The notes beneath the pieces were generated by a model. It was given only the letters and a program-made list of their open reading frames with translations. It searched no databases and was not told where the DNA came from. Below, one piece after another: positions 1 to 8,322 of a stretch of 64,000 nt of DNA. Position 1 is the stretch's first letter, and every line of letters begins with the position of its first letter. Origin of the DNA: Plantactinospora sp. BC1 (GTDB lineage Bacteria > Actinomycetota > Actinomycetes > Mycobacteriales > Micromonosporaceae); the NCBI RefSeq assembly GCF_003030345.1, contig NZ_CP028158.1, forward strand, positions 2,542,001-2,606,000, written 5' to 3'. The position numbers and the translations under genes were made by a program.

Positions 1-600
1 GGCCGGCGGGGTCATCGGGTAGCTCACCGGCTCCTGGACGTGGTCCGTCGAGAGCGCACCCGGGTTCGTCTGCCGATAGTTGATCACCCCGGAGAGGTCC
101 CCGGCGCTCGCGTCGTCGCGCTGCTGGTACCAGAGGAAGCCGGCCACCCCGCAGACGAGCAGCAGGAGCAACGCCACCCCACCGGCCACGATCCCGATGA
201 TCAGCCCGGTACGCGAACCCGACTTCGCGGGCGGCACCGGCTGGCCGTCCTGGTACGGATACCCGGGCTGGCCGCCCTGGTGCGGATAGCCCGGCTGTCC
301 GTAGCCGGGTGGCTCGCCGTACCCGGGTTGGGGTGCGGGGTAGCCCTGCTGCGGGACCGGCGGCATCCCGTGACCCGGGGGAGCACCGGTGGCCGGTGGT
401 CCATAGCCGGGCTGTGGCTGCTGCGGCGGGGGTCCATAGCCGGGTTGCTGCGGCGGCCCGTACCCGGGCTGTGCGGGTGGCGGTGGTGCCGGATATCCGG
501 GCTGCTGCGGAACCGGCGGCGGTGCGTACCCGGGCTGCGGGGGCAGCGGTCCCGGCGGCGTACTGGGTTGCTGCGGCTGCGGCGGTTCCGGGTTGCCCAT
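1..600 (-). CDS. Pro/Gly-rich single-pass membrane protein, C-terminus outside window
   Basis: An open frame runs from an ATG at 600 to the window edge, 200 codons, with GGGAGG upstream. Residues 1-145 are almost entirely Pro, Gln, Gly and Tyr in PGYGPP/QPGYP-type repeats, a cytoplasmic low-complexity region common in actinobacterial membrane proteins. A KSGSRTG segment then leads into one hydrophobic helix (about residues 150-173, ending FLWYQQR), and the visible rest would lie outside the cell. Function is unknown; the architecture resembles DUF4190/DUF4352-like or sensor-type proteins, but the diagnostic C-terminal domain is cut off. Confidence 0.8.
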   Translation of the reverse strand, partial: MGNPEPPQPQQPSTPPGPLPPQPGYAPPPVPQQPGYPAPPPPAQPGYGPPQQPGYGPPPQQPQPGYGPPATGAPPGHGMPPVPQQGYPAPQPGYGEPPGYGQPGYPHQGGQPGYPYQDGQPVPPAKSGSRTGLIIGIVAGGVALLLLLVCGVAGFLWYQQRDDASAGDLSGVINYRQTNPGALSTDHVQEPVSYPMTPPA

Positions 601-752
601 GTCTGTCTACGCCTCCCGGCCAGGGGTGTGGGACCCGATCGTACCGAGACGGCTTCGGTGGACGGCTTCGGTGGTGTCCCGGTATGCCGGTCGGCGGGTC
701 GACGGATTTCGACGGGGCGGCGTACCGGCGCGATTGGCGACAGGGGCTCGCG

Positions 753-956
753 TCACTGCTCCTCGTCGCCCTCGCCGATCAGTTCCGGGCGGTGCTTGGC
801 GATCCACTTCTCGACGTCGGAGGCGCGCCACACCTTGCCCTGCTGCAACTCGGCGATCGGCGCCGGGAACGACCGGTGGGACGTGATGGCGTACACGCGT
901 TGCCGGCTGATTCCACCCAGTCGCATCCGGATCTCGTGTGCGCCCATCAGTCGCAT
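753..956 (-). CDS. AlpA/excisionase-like helix-turn-helix protein
   Basis: A 67-residue protein. MGAHEIRMRLGGISRQRVYAI is a winged-helix/MerR-like DNA-binding unit, followed by FPAPIAEL, GKVWRASDVEKWI, the usual layout of AlpA/excisionase-like HTH_17 proteins. It is expected to bind DNA as a small regulator or recombination directionality factor. No integrase lies nearby, so a chromosomal regulatory role is more likely than excision. The ATG at 956 keeps the whole domain. The DNA just upstream (976-1051) holds several CGTCAA repeats that could be its targets. Confidence 0.8.
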   Translation of the reverse strand: MRLMGAHEIRMRLGGISRQRVYAITSHRSFPAPIAELQQGKVWRASDVEKWIAKHRPELIGEGDEEQ

Positions 957-975
957 GAACGCGACCGTAGGCGCC

Positions 976-1051
976 CGTCAAGAGGCATGCGTCAACTTGT
1001 CGCACGTCAACATGCTGTGCGCTCTTGACTAGTACTGTAGTCATGCGTCAA
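976..1051. repeat. Four CGTCAA repeats upstream of the AlpA-like gene
   Basis: CGTCAA occurs at 976-981, 990-995, 1005-1010 and 1046-1051. The first three are 14-15 bp apart, and ATGCGTCAA is shared by the second and fourth. On the minus strand these read TTGACG, so some may be -35 elements, but repetition at this spacing suggests binding sites for a small HTH protein such as the divergent AlpA-like product. Confidence 0.45.
1026..1043. promoter_or_regulatory. Inverted repeat TGACTA-N6-TAGTCA
   Basis: A perfect 6-bp inverted repeat with a 6-bp spacer lies in the divergent region between the AlpA-like gene and the gene at 1092. Its placement fits an operator controlling one or both genes. No experimentally known site is recognised. 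Confidence 0.4.
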
Positions 1052-1091
1052 GGTGGTTCGAGTCGGTTGATCGGCTAGCGGGAGGCTTTCG

Positions 1092-1691
1092 ATGTTCAGT
1101 GCTGATGCGGAACCAGGCCCCACCACGCCGAGTCCAGAAGCGACCCGGGCGGCGGCCGGGGCCCCACCACACGTACCGGTGGATACCCCCGAGGCGAGTG
1201 CGGCGTGGGCGGCGGAGCAGGTCGCGGGTGAGCTGCGGGAGGCGTACCTGACCGTTGCGGCGGCAGCCGCGCTGCTGGAGCGGACCGGGGCCGGCTCAGC
1301 GCACCCGGAGCTGCGGCAGGCCCGCCGCTGCACCGAGGACGCCCTCGACCTGGCCAACCACGCGGAGCAACTGCTCGGCGGCGGGATCCGGCGGGTACAC
1401 GAACGTTTCGGCCGGGACGAGGTGACCAGCATCGGGCAGGTCGCCGGGATGCTGACCGTGTCCCAGACCAAGTTCGCCGAGGTGGCCGAGCGGATCGCCG
1501 GGCTGCCTGACCGGCTGCGCGGCGCCGGGCAGCGGCTCCGGGACGCGGGCGACCCCGACTACTCCACCGACGTGGTGACCGAGCAGTGGTCGCAGGCCGC
1601 CGAGCAGCTCGGCTCGATGACGGCCAGCCTGACCGAGGCGGCCGGCGCGCTGGCGACGTACACCGATCGGCTGACCGGCGCGACCAGCTAG
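1092..1691 (+). CDS. Hypothetical Ala/Glu-rich helical protein
   Basis: A 199-residue protein with a good ribosome site (GGGAGG, 1080s) before ATG 1092. After a Pro/Ala-rich N-terminus (1-30) it is almost wholly predicted alpha-helical, with amphipathic stretches such as QARRCTEDALDLANHAEQLL and AGLPDRLRGAGQRLRDAG, suggesting a helical bundle or coiled coil. There is no signal peptide and no catalytic motif. I do not recognise the family. It may be co-expressed with the DivIVA-type gene that follows. Confidence 0.7.
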   Translation: MFSADAEPGPTTPSPEATRAAAGAPPHVPVDTPEASAAWAAEQVAGELREAYLTVAAAAALLERTGAGSAHPELRQARRCTEDALDLANHAEQLLGGGIRRVHERFGRDEVTSIGQVAGMLTVSQTKFAEVAERIAGLPDRLRGAGQRLRDAGDPDYSTDVVTEQWSQAAEQLGSMTASLTEAAGALATYTDRLTGATS

Positions 1692-1883
1692 AGCCTCTCT
1701 CGGACGCTGTGGGGCACGGCGGCCGGGAGTGGGAAAGGGCCCGGGGCGGATGCCGGGCTCCGGCCGCCGGCTGTCCGGATGGTCGGCGGCCGACCCCGTC
1801 CGCCTCGGCGCCGCCCCCTCGCACCCCTGACGGAGGACCGACGTGCAAGGAATCCATCTGCCGGCGCCGGCCCGAGGGCCGCG

Positions 1884-2150
1884 ATGACCTATCGAGCCGG
1901 GCGGCGCAGCCAGCCGTCCCAGGTCCGCGCGACCACGTTCCGTTCGCGGTGGCGCGGCCTCGACCCCGAAGAGGTGTACGCCTACCTGCGCCGCCTCGCC
2001 GACGAACTGGAGAACCTGCGGCGGGCGGAGCGGATCGCCCACGCCGAGGCGGAACGGATCCGGCAGGATCTGCGGCAGTGGCAGACCCGGCACGCCCGCT
2101 GCTGGTGCGTCGCCTCGTCCCGGCGCACGCCCAACCGGGGACCATGGTGA
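1884..2150 (+). CDS. Small DivIVA-domain protein
   Basis: From ATG 1884 this gives 88 residues. Residues 10-60 match the DivIVA N-terminal lipid-binding/coiled-coil motif (TTFRSRWRGLDPEEVYAYLRR, then LADELENLRRAERIAHAEAERI). In actinobacteria full DivIVA (Wag31) organises polar growth; short single-domain copies like this are common and of unknown role. The tail after QWQTRHA (Cys/Arg/Ser-rich) carries no recognisable domain. An in-frame ATG at 1779 would add a Pro/Arg-rich N-terminus that looks non-coding, so 1884 is preferred. Confidence 0.65.
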   Translation: MTYRAGRRSQPSQVRATTFRSRWRGLDPEEVYAYLRRLADELENLRRAERIAHAEAERIRQDLRQWQTRHARCWCVASSRRTPNRGPW

Positions 2151-2229
2151 GCGAGATCGGGCCTGCGAGGATTCCGAATCCGTTGGCTGGTCGGGTGCAC
2201 TGGGCTAACCCCTTAGCCAAGGAGGGAAC

Positions 2230-2310
2230 GTGTCGAGCGAATCCGCCCAGTTCAACATCCACGACGCCAAAACGAACCTGTCGCGGATCATCGATCGAGT
2301 CTCCGCCTGA
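2230..2310 (+). pseudogene. Truncated Phd/YefM-type antitoxin remnant
   Basis: GTG 2230 follows a perfect AAGGAGG ribosome site and opens a 26-codon frame ending in TGA at 2308-2310. The product contains FNIHDAKTNLSRIIDRV, which matches the first helix of Phd/YefM antitoxins (consensus xNIHEAKTxLSRLLxRV). The family normally runs 75-90 residues, with a conserved GEEVVIARxGKPVARL region that is missing here. No PIN or Doc toxin frame follows. It is best read as the intact 5' end of an antitoxin gene whose remainder, with its toxin, has been lost. Confidence 0.6.
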
Positions 2311-2481
2311 GTGTGCCGCACTCCACTTCGGACGGTTCGCGTCCGGGGCAGGCCGACATCGACGGACCCGCGTGGACCGGTGGCCGGATTCTGTCGGTGC
2401 CGGCGGCTACCGTCTCGTCCGTCGCCACCGCTGGTGTTCCTGCCGGCGGCTGTCACCCCCACCCCGGAGGCGCAGACCCCC

Positions 2482-3903
2482 ATGGCACAGGAAACGACCT
2501 ACCTCGAACTGTCCGAAGCGGACGGTGGCTCGCACAAGTTCTACGAGGTGACCGTCGACGGCCCGGAGCTGACCATTCGCTACGGCCGGATCGGTGACTC
2601 GGGCCAGGTGAAGCGGAACGTCTTCACCAATGTGGACAGAGCACGGAAGGAGGCGGCCAAGAAGATCGGCGAGAAGGTGCGCAAGGGCTACGCACCGGCC
2701 GTGCCCGGGGTGCGGCAGAAGCGCGCGGTCTCCCGGCGGCAGATCGTCAGCACCCGCTCCACCGCCCGCCGGGCACCGGTGCTCTGGCGCTACGAATCGG
2801 GCGCCCCGGCGTTCGGCATCTTCGTCGACCGGCAGGGCTGCATGGTCGGCAACGAGTACGGCGTGATCACCACGCTCAGCCACGACGCCGAGGTGGTGCA
2901 GCAGTACCGACTGCCCGACGGGGTCAAGTGCATCGTCGCCGACGACGACTGGCGCTACGCCGGCTGCGACGACGGCAACGTCTACGACATCTCCGGCAAG
3001 GTGCCCCGGTTGGCCTACCGGATCGCGCCGGACATCGACATCTACTGGCTCGACATCCACGACGGTGTGCTCGGGGTCTCCGACTCCGGCGGCGGGGTCG
3101 CGGCGATCGACCACGAGGACGAGTTCATCTGGCGTCGCCAGGGCCACGGCCGGGCCGGCTGGATGGTGCGCTGTGACGCGGACGCCATCTACCACGGCGC
3201 CTCGAAGGGAGTGACCAGCTACGACTGGCGTACCGGGCAGCCGCAGTGGCACCGGCCGACCAGTGCGGTGCTGTTCGGCTGGCAGGAGCCGGGCGCGGTC
3301 TACGCCGGTACGGTGGCCAACCAGGTGACCCGGCTGAGCAAGCAGGGCCAGTCGGAGCGGATCTACCGGTGCGACGCCCCGATCTACTCCTGCGCCACCG
3401 CCCCCGGCGGCGAGTACGTCTTCGCCGGGGACAGCTCGTCCTCGGTCTACTGCTTCGACGCCGCCGGCAACCGGCTCTGGAAGCTCGGCACCGGATGCGG
3501 CTCGGCCTACTCCATGCAATACCACGAGCAGCGGCTCTACATCGTCACCACCACCGGCGCGCTGGCCTGCATCGACGCCAGCGAGCCGGCGATCCGCGCG
3601 GCCGAGCAGGGCAGTGTGCCGGACGTGCTGGACGTGAAGGCGCCGCCCCGGCTGCCGACGGTGGTGCCATCCACCACGGTCGAGATCACCCACGACCCGG
3701 GCGACGGCGTGCTGGTGGAGTGCGTCGAGGACGGCGGCCGGCTGCGGATCCGGGTGCTCTCCGACGGGTACCGCCGGGACTGGCTGGTGCAGTTCCCCAA
3801 GGGCATTCGCGAGCCGAGGGCCCGCTACCTGGTCAGCGAGGTGCGCGAGGCGGGGCGGGGCGGCTTCTACCGGGCGTACGGCGACATCCGCCGGCTCGTC
3901 TGA
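2482..3903 (+). CDS. WGR-domain protein with beta-propeller repeats
   Basis: A 473-residue protein. Residues 4-75 form a WGR domain (FYEVTVDGPELTIRYGRIG), a nucleic-acid-associated fold known from PARPs and bacterial MolR-type proteins. Residues 95-400 are repeated beta-rich units with WD40/PQQ-like spacing (GVITTLSHD, GNVYDISG, GVAAIDHE, YSCATAPGGEYVFAG, GALACIDASE), suggesting a propeller. No signal peptide is present. ATG 2482 with GGAGG upstream is chosen because longer frames add only low-complexity sequence. Its 3' end overlaps the convergent flippase gene by 37 bp. Molecular function is unknown. Confidence 0.85.
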   Translation: MAQETTYLELSEADGGSHKFYEVTVDGPELTIRYGRIGDSGQVKRNVFTNVDRARKEAAKKIGEKVRKGYAPAVPGVRQKRAVSRRQIVSTRSTARRAPVLWRYESGAPAFGIFVDRQGCMVGNEYGVITTLSHDAEVVQQYRLPDGVKCIVADDDWRYAGCDDGNVYDISGKVPRLAYRIAPDIDIYWLDIHDGVLGVSDSGGGVAAIDHEDEFIWRRQGHGRAGWMVRCDADAIYHGASKGVTSYDWRTGQPQWHRPTSAVLFGWQEPGAVYAGTVANQVTRLSKQGQSERIYRCDAPIYSCATAPGGEYVFAGDSSSSVYCFDAAGNRLWKLGTGCGSAYSMQYHEQRLYIVTTTGALACIDASEPAIRAAEQGSVPDVLDVKAPPRLPTVVPSTTVEITHDPGDGVLVECVEDGGRLRIRVLSDGYRRDWLVQFPKGIREPRARYLVSEVREAGRGGFYRAYGDIRRLV

Positions 3904-5072
3904 CCCCGGCGGGTTGCGGCTGCGGTGAGCGCGAGTGCCACCGCGGCCGTGCCGACCGCGCACCACAGGATCGCGGTGAAGGTGTGCGGCGCCAGCCACT
4001 CGGTGACCACGAGCAGGCCGACCGCTGCCGCCCACAGCGGTGCCGACGGCCACCTGGCGCCCGCCGCCACCTGGGCGTTGACCAGCACGAAGACCAGCGC
4101 GTAGAGGCCGCCGGTGGCGGCGAAGACCGGCGCGTAGCGGCCGAGGTCGACGTAGTCGGCGCCACCCGCCAGGCGGAACGCGAGCCCACCGGCGAGCGCC
4201 GACGCCCCCACCAGCGACGCGCCGCAGCCGGTCACCAGCCCGAGGGCGATCATGAGGGCCCGCCGGTTGCCGCGCGCCAGGCGTGGAAGCGCCAGCACCG
4301 TGACCACCTGCGGCGCCCACAGCGCGCCCTTGGTGAGGACCGTGCCGACCGCGTAGGCGCCCGAGGCGTCCGCGGGTAGCAGATGGCGGGCCAGGAGCAG
4401 GTCGGCGTAGGAGACGACGAGCATCGCGAGCGTCGCCGAGCAGGCGGTGACGACCTGCCGGGTGGCGATGCCGGTGCCGCCGGACGCGTCGGCCCGCGAC
4501 CGGGCCAGTCGGGCCAGGATCGGCGGGATCAGCAGCGCGACGGCCGTACCCGCCAGGACCGACCCGATCAGGCCGGCGCCGATCAGCAGGCCGGCGACCA
4601 GGCCCCCGTACCGGCAGACGGCCAACACCGCCATGCCGGCCGCCAGGCGCAGGAAGCGCTCGTCGCCCTGTAGCTCGCCCAGCCACCTGCCGGCCACCAC
4701 CACGGCGCCGGTGTAGCCGGCGAGCAGCGGCGACACGACCGGCGGAAGGTCCAGCAGCGCACTCGCCACCGGCGTGAGGACCAGCACGACGCCGGCACAG
4801 ACGGCCGCGGTCAGCCAGCCGATCCGGCCGCTCGCCGCGCCCGGCGTACGGGCCCGGTGGATCGCGACCGCGATCTGCAGCCCCGTTCCGGGTACGCCGG
4901 CGATCGCCGCGATCGCGAGGACGGTGGCCAGCGCGCCCAGGTCGCCGGGGCCGAGATGTCGGGCGCCCAGGACGGGTACCAGATAGCCGAGGCCGCTGGT
5001 CAGCGCACCTGCCATCGCCACCGCGAGCCCGGACACGCCGACGCGCCGCGGGGCGGAGGTCGTCACGGTCAT
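3867..5072 (-). CDS. Polysaccharide/lipid-linked sugar flippase-like membrane protein
   Basis: A 401-residue, highly hydrophobic protein with about 12 membrane segments, beginning with a short basic N-terminus and GVSGLAVAMAGALTSGLGYLVPVLGARHLGPGDLGAL, the typical first helix pair of the PST/MOP (Wzx-like) flippase family. It would move an undecaprenyl- or decaprenyl-linked sugar across the inner membrane. It is last in the operon dehydrogenase-GT2-epimerase-flippase, 67 bp after the epimerase, which supports a glycan-export role. The substrate cannot be inferred. Confidence 0.8.
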   Translation of the reverse strand: MTVTTSAPRRVGVSGLAVAMAGALTSGLGYLVPVLGARHLGPGDLGALATVLAIAAIAGVPGTGLQIAVAIHRARTPGAASGRIGWLTAAVCAGVVLVLTPVASALLDLPPVVSPLLAGYTGAVVVAGRWLGELQGDERFLRLAAGMAVLAVCRYGGLVAGLLIGAGLIGSVLAGTAVALLIPPILARLARSRADASGGTGIATRQVVTACSATLAMLVVSYADLLLARHLLPADASGAYAVGTVLTKGALWAPQVVTVLALPRLARGNRRALMIALGLVTGCGASLVGASALAGGLAFRLAGGADYVDLGRYAPVFAATGGLYALVFVLVNAQVAAGARWPSAPLWAAAVGLLVVTEWLAPHTFTAILWCAVGTAAVALALTAAATRRGQTSRRMSPYAR

Positions 5073-5139
5073 GGCCTCAACTGTCCGGGAGATGGGTCGC
5101 TTGGTGGCCCCGCGCCAGGGCCGGCGGGTCCGGCCCGCT

Positions 5140-6165
5140 CTAGAGGCGGCCGTCGTGCACGGCCCGGGTCACCCACGGGATCACCTCGTCGAGCATGGCG
5201 TCGAGGCCGGTCGTCGCGGTGAAGCCGAGCACCTCGCGGGCCTTGGCGACGTCCGGCACCCGCCGGAGCACGTCGTGCGCGAACGGCTCGTCGCTGACGT
5301 ACCGGAACGGCACGTCCGGGCCCTTGATCTTGCGCCAGATCAGCTCGGCCAGCTCCAGCACCGTCGTCGACTCGGCGGTCGAGAGGTTGAAGTCCTCGTT
5401 GTACGCCGCCTCGTGCTCCATCGCCACCGCGATCCCGCGCGCCAGGTCGCCGCCGTAGGTGTAGTGGCGCACCTGCTCGCCGCTGCCGAGGATGCGCAGC
5501 GGGTCCTGCCCCTTGACGACCTTCTGCACCAGGTCGGGGACCACGTGCGACATCGCCAGCTTGACGTTGCCGGAGAGCACCTCCGCTTCGCCGAGCGCCC
5601 GTCCCTCGCCGACGCCGACGCAGTTGAACGGCCGCACGATCGTGTACGGCAGTCGGTACTGGTCCCAGGCCGCCCTCGCGTAGTACTCGACCGCCAACTT
5701 CTGAAAGCCGTACGACGACAGCGGCGGCGGGACCTGCCGCTCGTCGCCCTCCCGGCTGGGCCAACGGTCGGTCGACTCGTACACCATCGACGACGAGAGA
5801 TAGGTGACCTTGCGCAGCCGGCCGGCGCGGTGCGCCGCGATCGCCGCGTCACAGGACGCCGCCATGATCCGCTCGTTGGTGGCGAGGAGGTCGTAGGCGT
5901 ACGTGTGGAAGTAGGAGATTCCGCCGATCATGGCGGCGCCGGCGACGAAGTGGTCGCAGCCGGCGAGCAGGTCGGCGAGGAGCGTGGTGTCGCGGGCGTC
6001 GCCCTCGACGAACCGGAAGCGGGGATGGTTGTCGTAGCTGTGCGCCACCGGACCGTACTTCGAGTGGTTGTCGAGCCCGACCACGTCGTGCCCGCGGCCG
6101 AGCAGTTCCTCGACCAGGTAGCCGCCGATGAAGCCGGCCGAGCCGGTGACCAGCACCGTCGCCAT
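5140..6165 (-). CDS. NAD-dependent nucleotide-sugar epimerase/dehydratase (extended SDR)
   Basis: A 341-residue protein. TGSAGFIGGYL (7-17) is the Rossmann GxxGxxG NAD site. LSSSMVYES and SSYGFQK supply the catalytic Ser/Thr and Y-x3-K of extended short-chain dehydrogenases; the later RPFNCVG and RHYTYGGDLARG segments bind the nucleotide sugar. The family includes UDP-galactose/UDP-glucuronate 4-epimerases and dehydratases, and the exact substrate is not decidable here. Start at ATG 6165 with GGAG upstream, 11 bp after the GT2 gene. With the adjacent dehydrogenase it probably converts a UDP-sugar acid for envelope glycan synthesis. Confidence 0.88.
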   Translation of the reverse strand: MATVLVTGSAGFIGGYLVEELLGRGHDVVGLDNHSKYGPVAHSYDNHPRFRFVEGDARDTTLLADLLAGCDHFVAGAAMIGGISYFHTYAYDLLATNERIMAASCDAAIAAHRAGRLRKVTYLSSSMVYESTDRWPSREGDERQVPPPLSSYGFQKLAVEYYARAAWDQYRLPYTIVRPFNCVGVGEGRALGEAEVLSGNVKLAMSHVVPDLVQKVVKGQDPLRILGSGEQVRHYTYGGDLARGIAVAMEHEAAYNEDFNLSTAESTTVLELAELIWRKIKGPDVPFRYVSDEPFAHDVLRRVPDVAKAREVLGFTATTGLDAMLDEVIPWVTRAVHDGRL

Positions 6166-6176
6166 CCGTATCTCCT

Positions 6177-7010
6177 CTACCGCGCCACGTCGTCGGTCAC
6201 CACGTCGTCGGAGCCCACGCCGTCGGTCGCGGTGTCTGGCGCGGGCGCGGGCGTGGGCGCGGGGGAGGCTGGGCGTCGCGCCTCCCACCGCGCGGCGAGC
6301 TGCTGCGCGGTCAGCCGCCGACCGAACGCGAAAAAGTACCAGCGCAGATAGCTGGGCAGGAACCGCCCCAGGTCGAAGTGCGACTCGCCGAGCTGCCGAT
6401 CCAGCCAGATCGTCGGGATCTCGGCGACCGGGCGGCGCAGCCGGGTCGCCTTCGCGGTCAGCTCGATGCCGATCTCGAACCCGGTCCGGGCCTCGATGCC
6501 GACCTCCCGGACGAAGTCGGTGTCGTACGCCTTGAAGCTGTTGGTCGCGTCGCGGGTGCCGACCCGCGCCAGCAGCCACAGGCTGCGCCCGGCCCACCGG
6601 GAGGCCATCCGCTTGAGCCGTGGCCCGCCGACCTGCTGCCCACCGGGCATGTAACGGGACGCGGCGGCGACCACCACCCCACGGTCGACGAGCCGGGCCA
6701 GCTCGTCGATCTGCCGTGGATCGTCGCAGCCGTCGGCCATCGTCACCACGGCGACCGGCGCCCGTGCCGCGTCGATGCCGAACCGGATCGCGTTCGCCGG
6801 CCCGGACCCGTAGGTGTTGAGCACCGGGCGGACCCGCGGATCGCGGCGAGCGACCTCCAGCGCGTACGGGACGGTGGTGTCCTCCGGCATGTCGTGCACG
6901 ATGAGCACCTCGGCCGGCAGCAACACCTCGCGCAGGATGCGATCGAGGCAGCGGACGACGCCCGCGCCCTCGTTGTAGACCGGGATGACCACCGTGACCT
7001 GGGGCTTCAC
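6177..7010 (-). CDS. Family 2 glycosyltransferase (polyprenyl-phosphate sugar synthase type)
   Basis: A 277-residue GT-A protein. VTVVIPVYNEG at the N-terminus and TMADGCDDP (the DxD-equivalent metal/nucleotide site) are typical of GT2 enzymes of the dolichol-phosphate mannose synthase group, which load a sugar onto a polyprenyl phosphate. SFKAYDTDFV and GFEIGIELTAKA are also conserved in that group. No C-terminal membrane helices are present; the last 40 residues are Pro/Ala/Asp-rich. The GTG start at 7010 overlaps the upstream dehydrogenase stop (GTGA), so translation is coupled. Confidence 0.87.
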   Translation of the reverse strand: MKPQVTVVIPVYNEGAGVVRCLDRILREVLLPAEVLIVHDMPEDTTVPYALEVARRDPRVRPVLNTYGSGPANAIRFGIDAARAPVAVVTMADGCDDPRQIDELARLVDRGVVVAAASRYMPGGQQVGGPRLKRMASRWAGRSLWLLARVGTRDATNSFKAYDTDFVREVGIEARTGFEIGIELTAKATRLRRPVAEIPTIWLDRQLGESHFDLGRFLPSYLRWYFFAFGRRLTAQQLAARWEARRPASPAPTPAPAPDTATDGVGSDDVVTDDVAR

Positions 7011-8209
7011 ACCAGTACGCCCTGCCCGGTCAGGCCCCACATGTCAATGAGCGGCTTGTCGGTGTCGAGGTCGGCGTAGTCGCCGTGCGGCGCGGCGATC
7101 ACCAGCAGGTCGGCGCGCCGGAGCACCTCGTCGAGGGGGAGGAGCCGGTCGTCGACCACGTACGGGTCGGTGCACAGGGTCTGCGCCGCCTTGAGCGTCA
7201 GAATCTTGCGCAGCTTGTAGGCCAGGCTGCTGCGGGTGTCGTCGCTGCCGCCCTTGAACGCCATCCCCAGGATGCCGACGGTCATCGTGGCGAGGTCGAA
7301 CCGGTCCTCCAGCCGGGAGACCAGGTACAGCGGCAGGCCCTCGTTGATCAGCATCGCGGAGTGGCCGAGGACGAAGTTGTTCCGGTTGAACGCCGCCAGC
7401 TGCATGGTGTCCTTGAGCAGGCACGGTCCGGCGGCGAAGCCGGGCATCGGCAGGTCGGCCGCCCGGGGGTAGTCGAACGCGACCGCGTGCCGGATGCGGG
7501 CGAAGTCGAGCCCGAAGTCGTTGGCCATCATCCAGAACTGGTTGGCGGTGGCGAACTTGACGTACCGCCAGGTGTTGGTGAACAGCTTCGCGAGTTCGGC
7601 CTCCTCCGGCTCCAGCGCGACGATCGAGTCGGTGAGCCGGCGGAAGAGCAGCTCGGCCCGTTCTCTGGCCTTCGCCGTCCGCGCGGCGACGATCTGCGGC
7701 AGGGTGAAGAGCTCGGTCATCGCCCGGCCCTCGGCGATCCGCTCCGGACAGAACGCCACGTCGACCGCGAGGCCCCGGCTCGCCAGCAGCTTCTCGGTCA
7801 GCGCCGTCACGCCCGGGTAGACCGTGCTGCGCAGGATCACCAGTTGCCCGTCGTGCAGGTGCTCGATACAGCGTTCCAGAGCCCGGGGCACCGCGCCGAG
7901 GTCGGGGTTGAGGTGTTCGTCCACCGGGGTGCCGACGACCACGACCAGGGTGTCGGCCAGGCCGACGCTCGTCGCCGCGGTGCTCGCGCGCAACCGGCCG
8001 GCGGCCAGCGCCTCGGTCAACAGCTCCGCGGCGCCCGCCTCGGCGAAGGGCAGCGCACCGGAGTTGACCCGGTCGACAGCGGCGGCGTCGATGTCGTACA
8101 GCACGACGCTCAGGCCGCGCGAGGCCAGCGCGATGCCGAGCGGCAGGCCGACCCGCCCGCAGCCGCCCACGACGCAGACGTCGACCGCCGCACCGTCCGC
8201 CTCTGTCAT
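7007..8209 (-). CDS. UDP-glucose/GDP-mannose dehydrogenase family protein
   Basis: A 400-residue protein, first gene of the four-gene glycan operon. VCVVGGCGRVGLPLGIALA is the N-terminal NAD Rossmann motif. GTPVDEHLNPDLGAV, STVYPGVT and CPERIAEG are family signatures, and GPCLLKDT around residue 260 carries the catalytic Cys that forms the thioester during two-step oxidation of a nucleotide sugar to its uronate. Of the group it looks closer to WecC/WbpA-type enzymes than to classical Ugd. Start is ATG 8209, preceded by AAAGGTG. Confidence 0.88.
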   Translation of the reverse strand: MTEADGAAVDVCVVGGCGRVGLPLGIALASRGLSVVLYDIDAAAVDRVNSGALPFAEAGAAELLTEALAAGRLRASTAATSVGLADTLVVVVGTPVDEHLNPDLGAVPRALERCIEHLHDGQLVILRSTVYPGVTALTEKLLASRGLAVDVAFCPERIAEGRAMTELFTLPQIVAARTAKARERAELLFRRLTDSIVALEPEEAELAKLFTNTWRYVKFATANQFWMMANDFGLDFARIRHAVAFDYPRAADLPMPGFAAGPCLLKDTMQLAAFNRNNFVLGHSAMLINEGLPLYLVSRLEDRFDLATMTVGILGMAFKGGSDDTRSSLAYKLRKILTLKAAQTLCTDPYVVDDRLLPLDEVLRRADLLVIAAPHGDYADLDTDKPLIDMWGLTGQGVLV

Positions 8210-8322
8210 CGCCGCACCTTTCCGCCGGCCCGGCGCGGAAATCGTCCGCTGGTCAGTGCAGGTTACTGGTGAGGAAACCTCGGGTCTACCCACCCGTAGG
8301 AAAGGGTCTAAGGTTCCACACC

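Noticed and set aside
753-2310. Integrative element suggested by the AlpA-like gene and antitoxin remnant
   Set aside because: No integrase, att repeats or tRNA gene is visible; the two features alone do not support a mobile element.
2482-3903. WGR protein as part of a PARP-like enzyme
   Set aside because: No ADP-ribosyltransferase catalytic motif is present; only the WGR domain and propeller-like repeats are seen.
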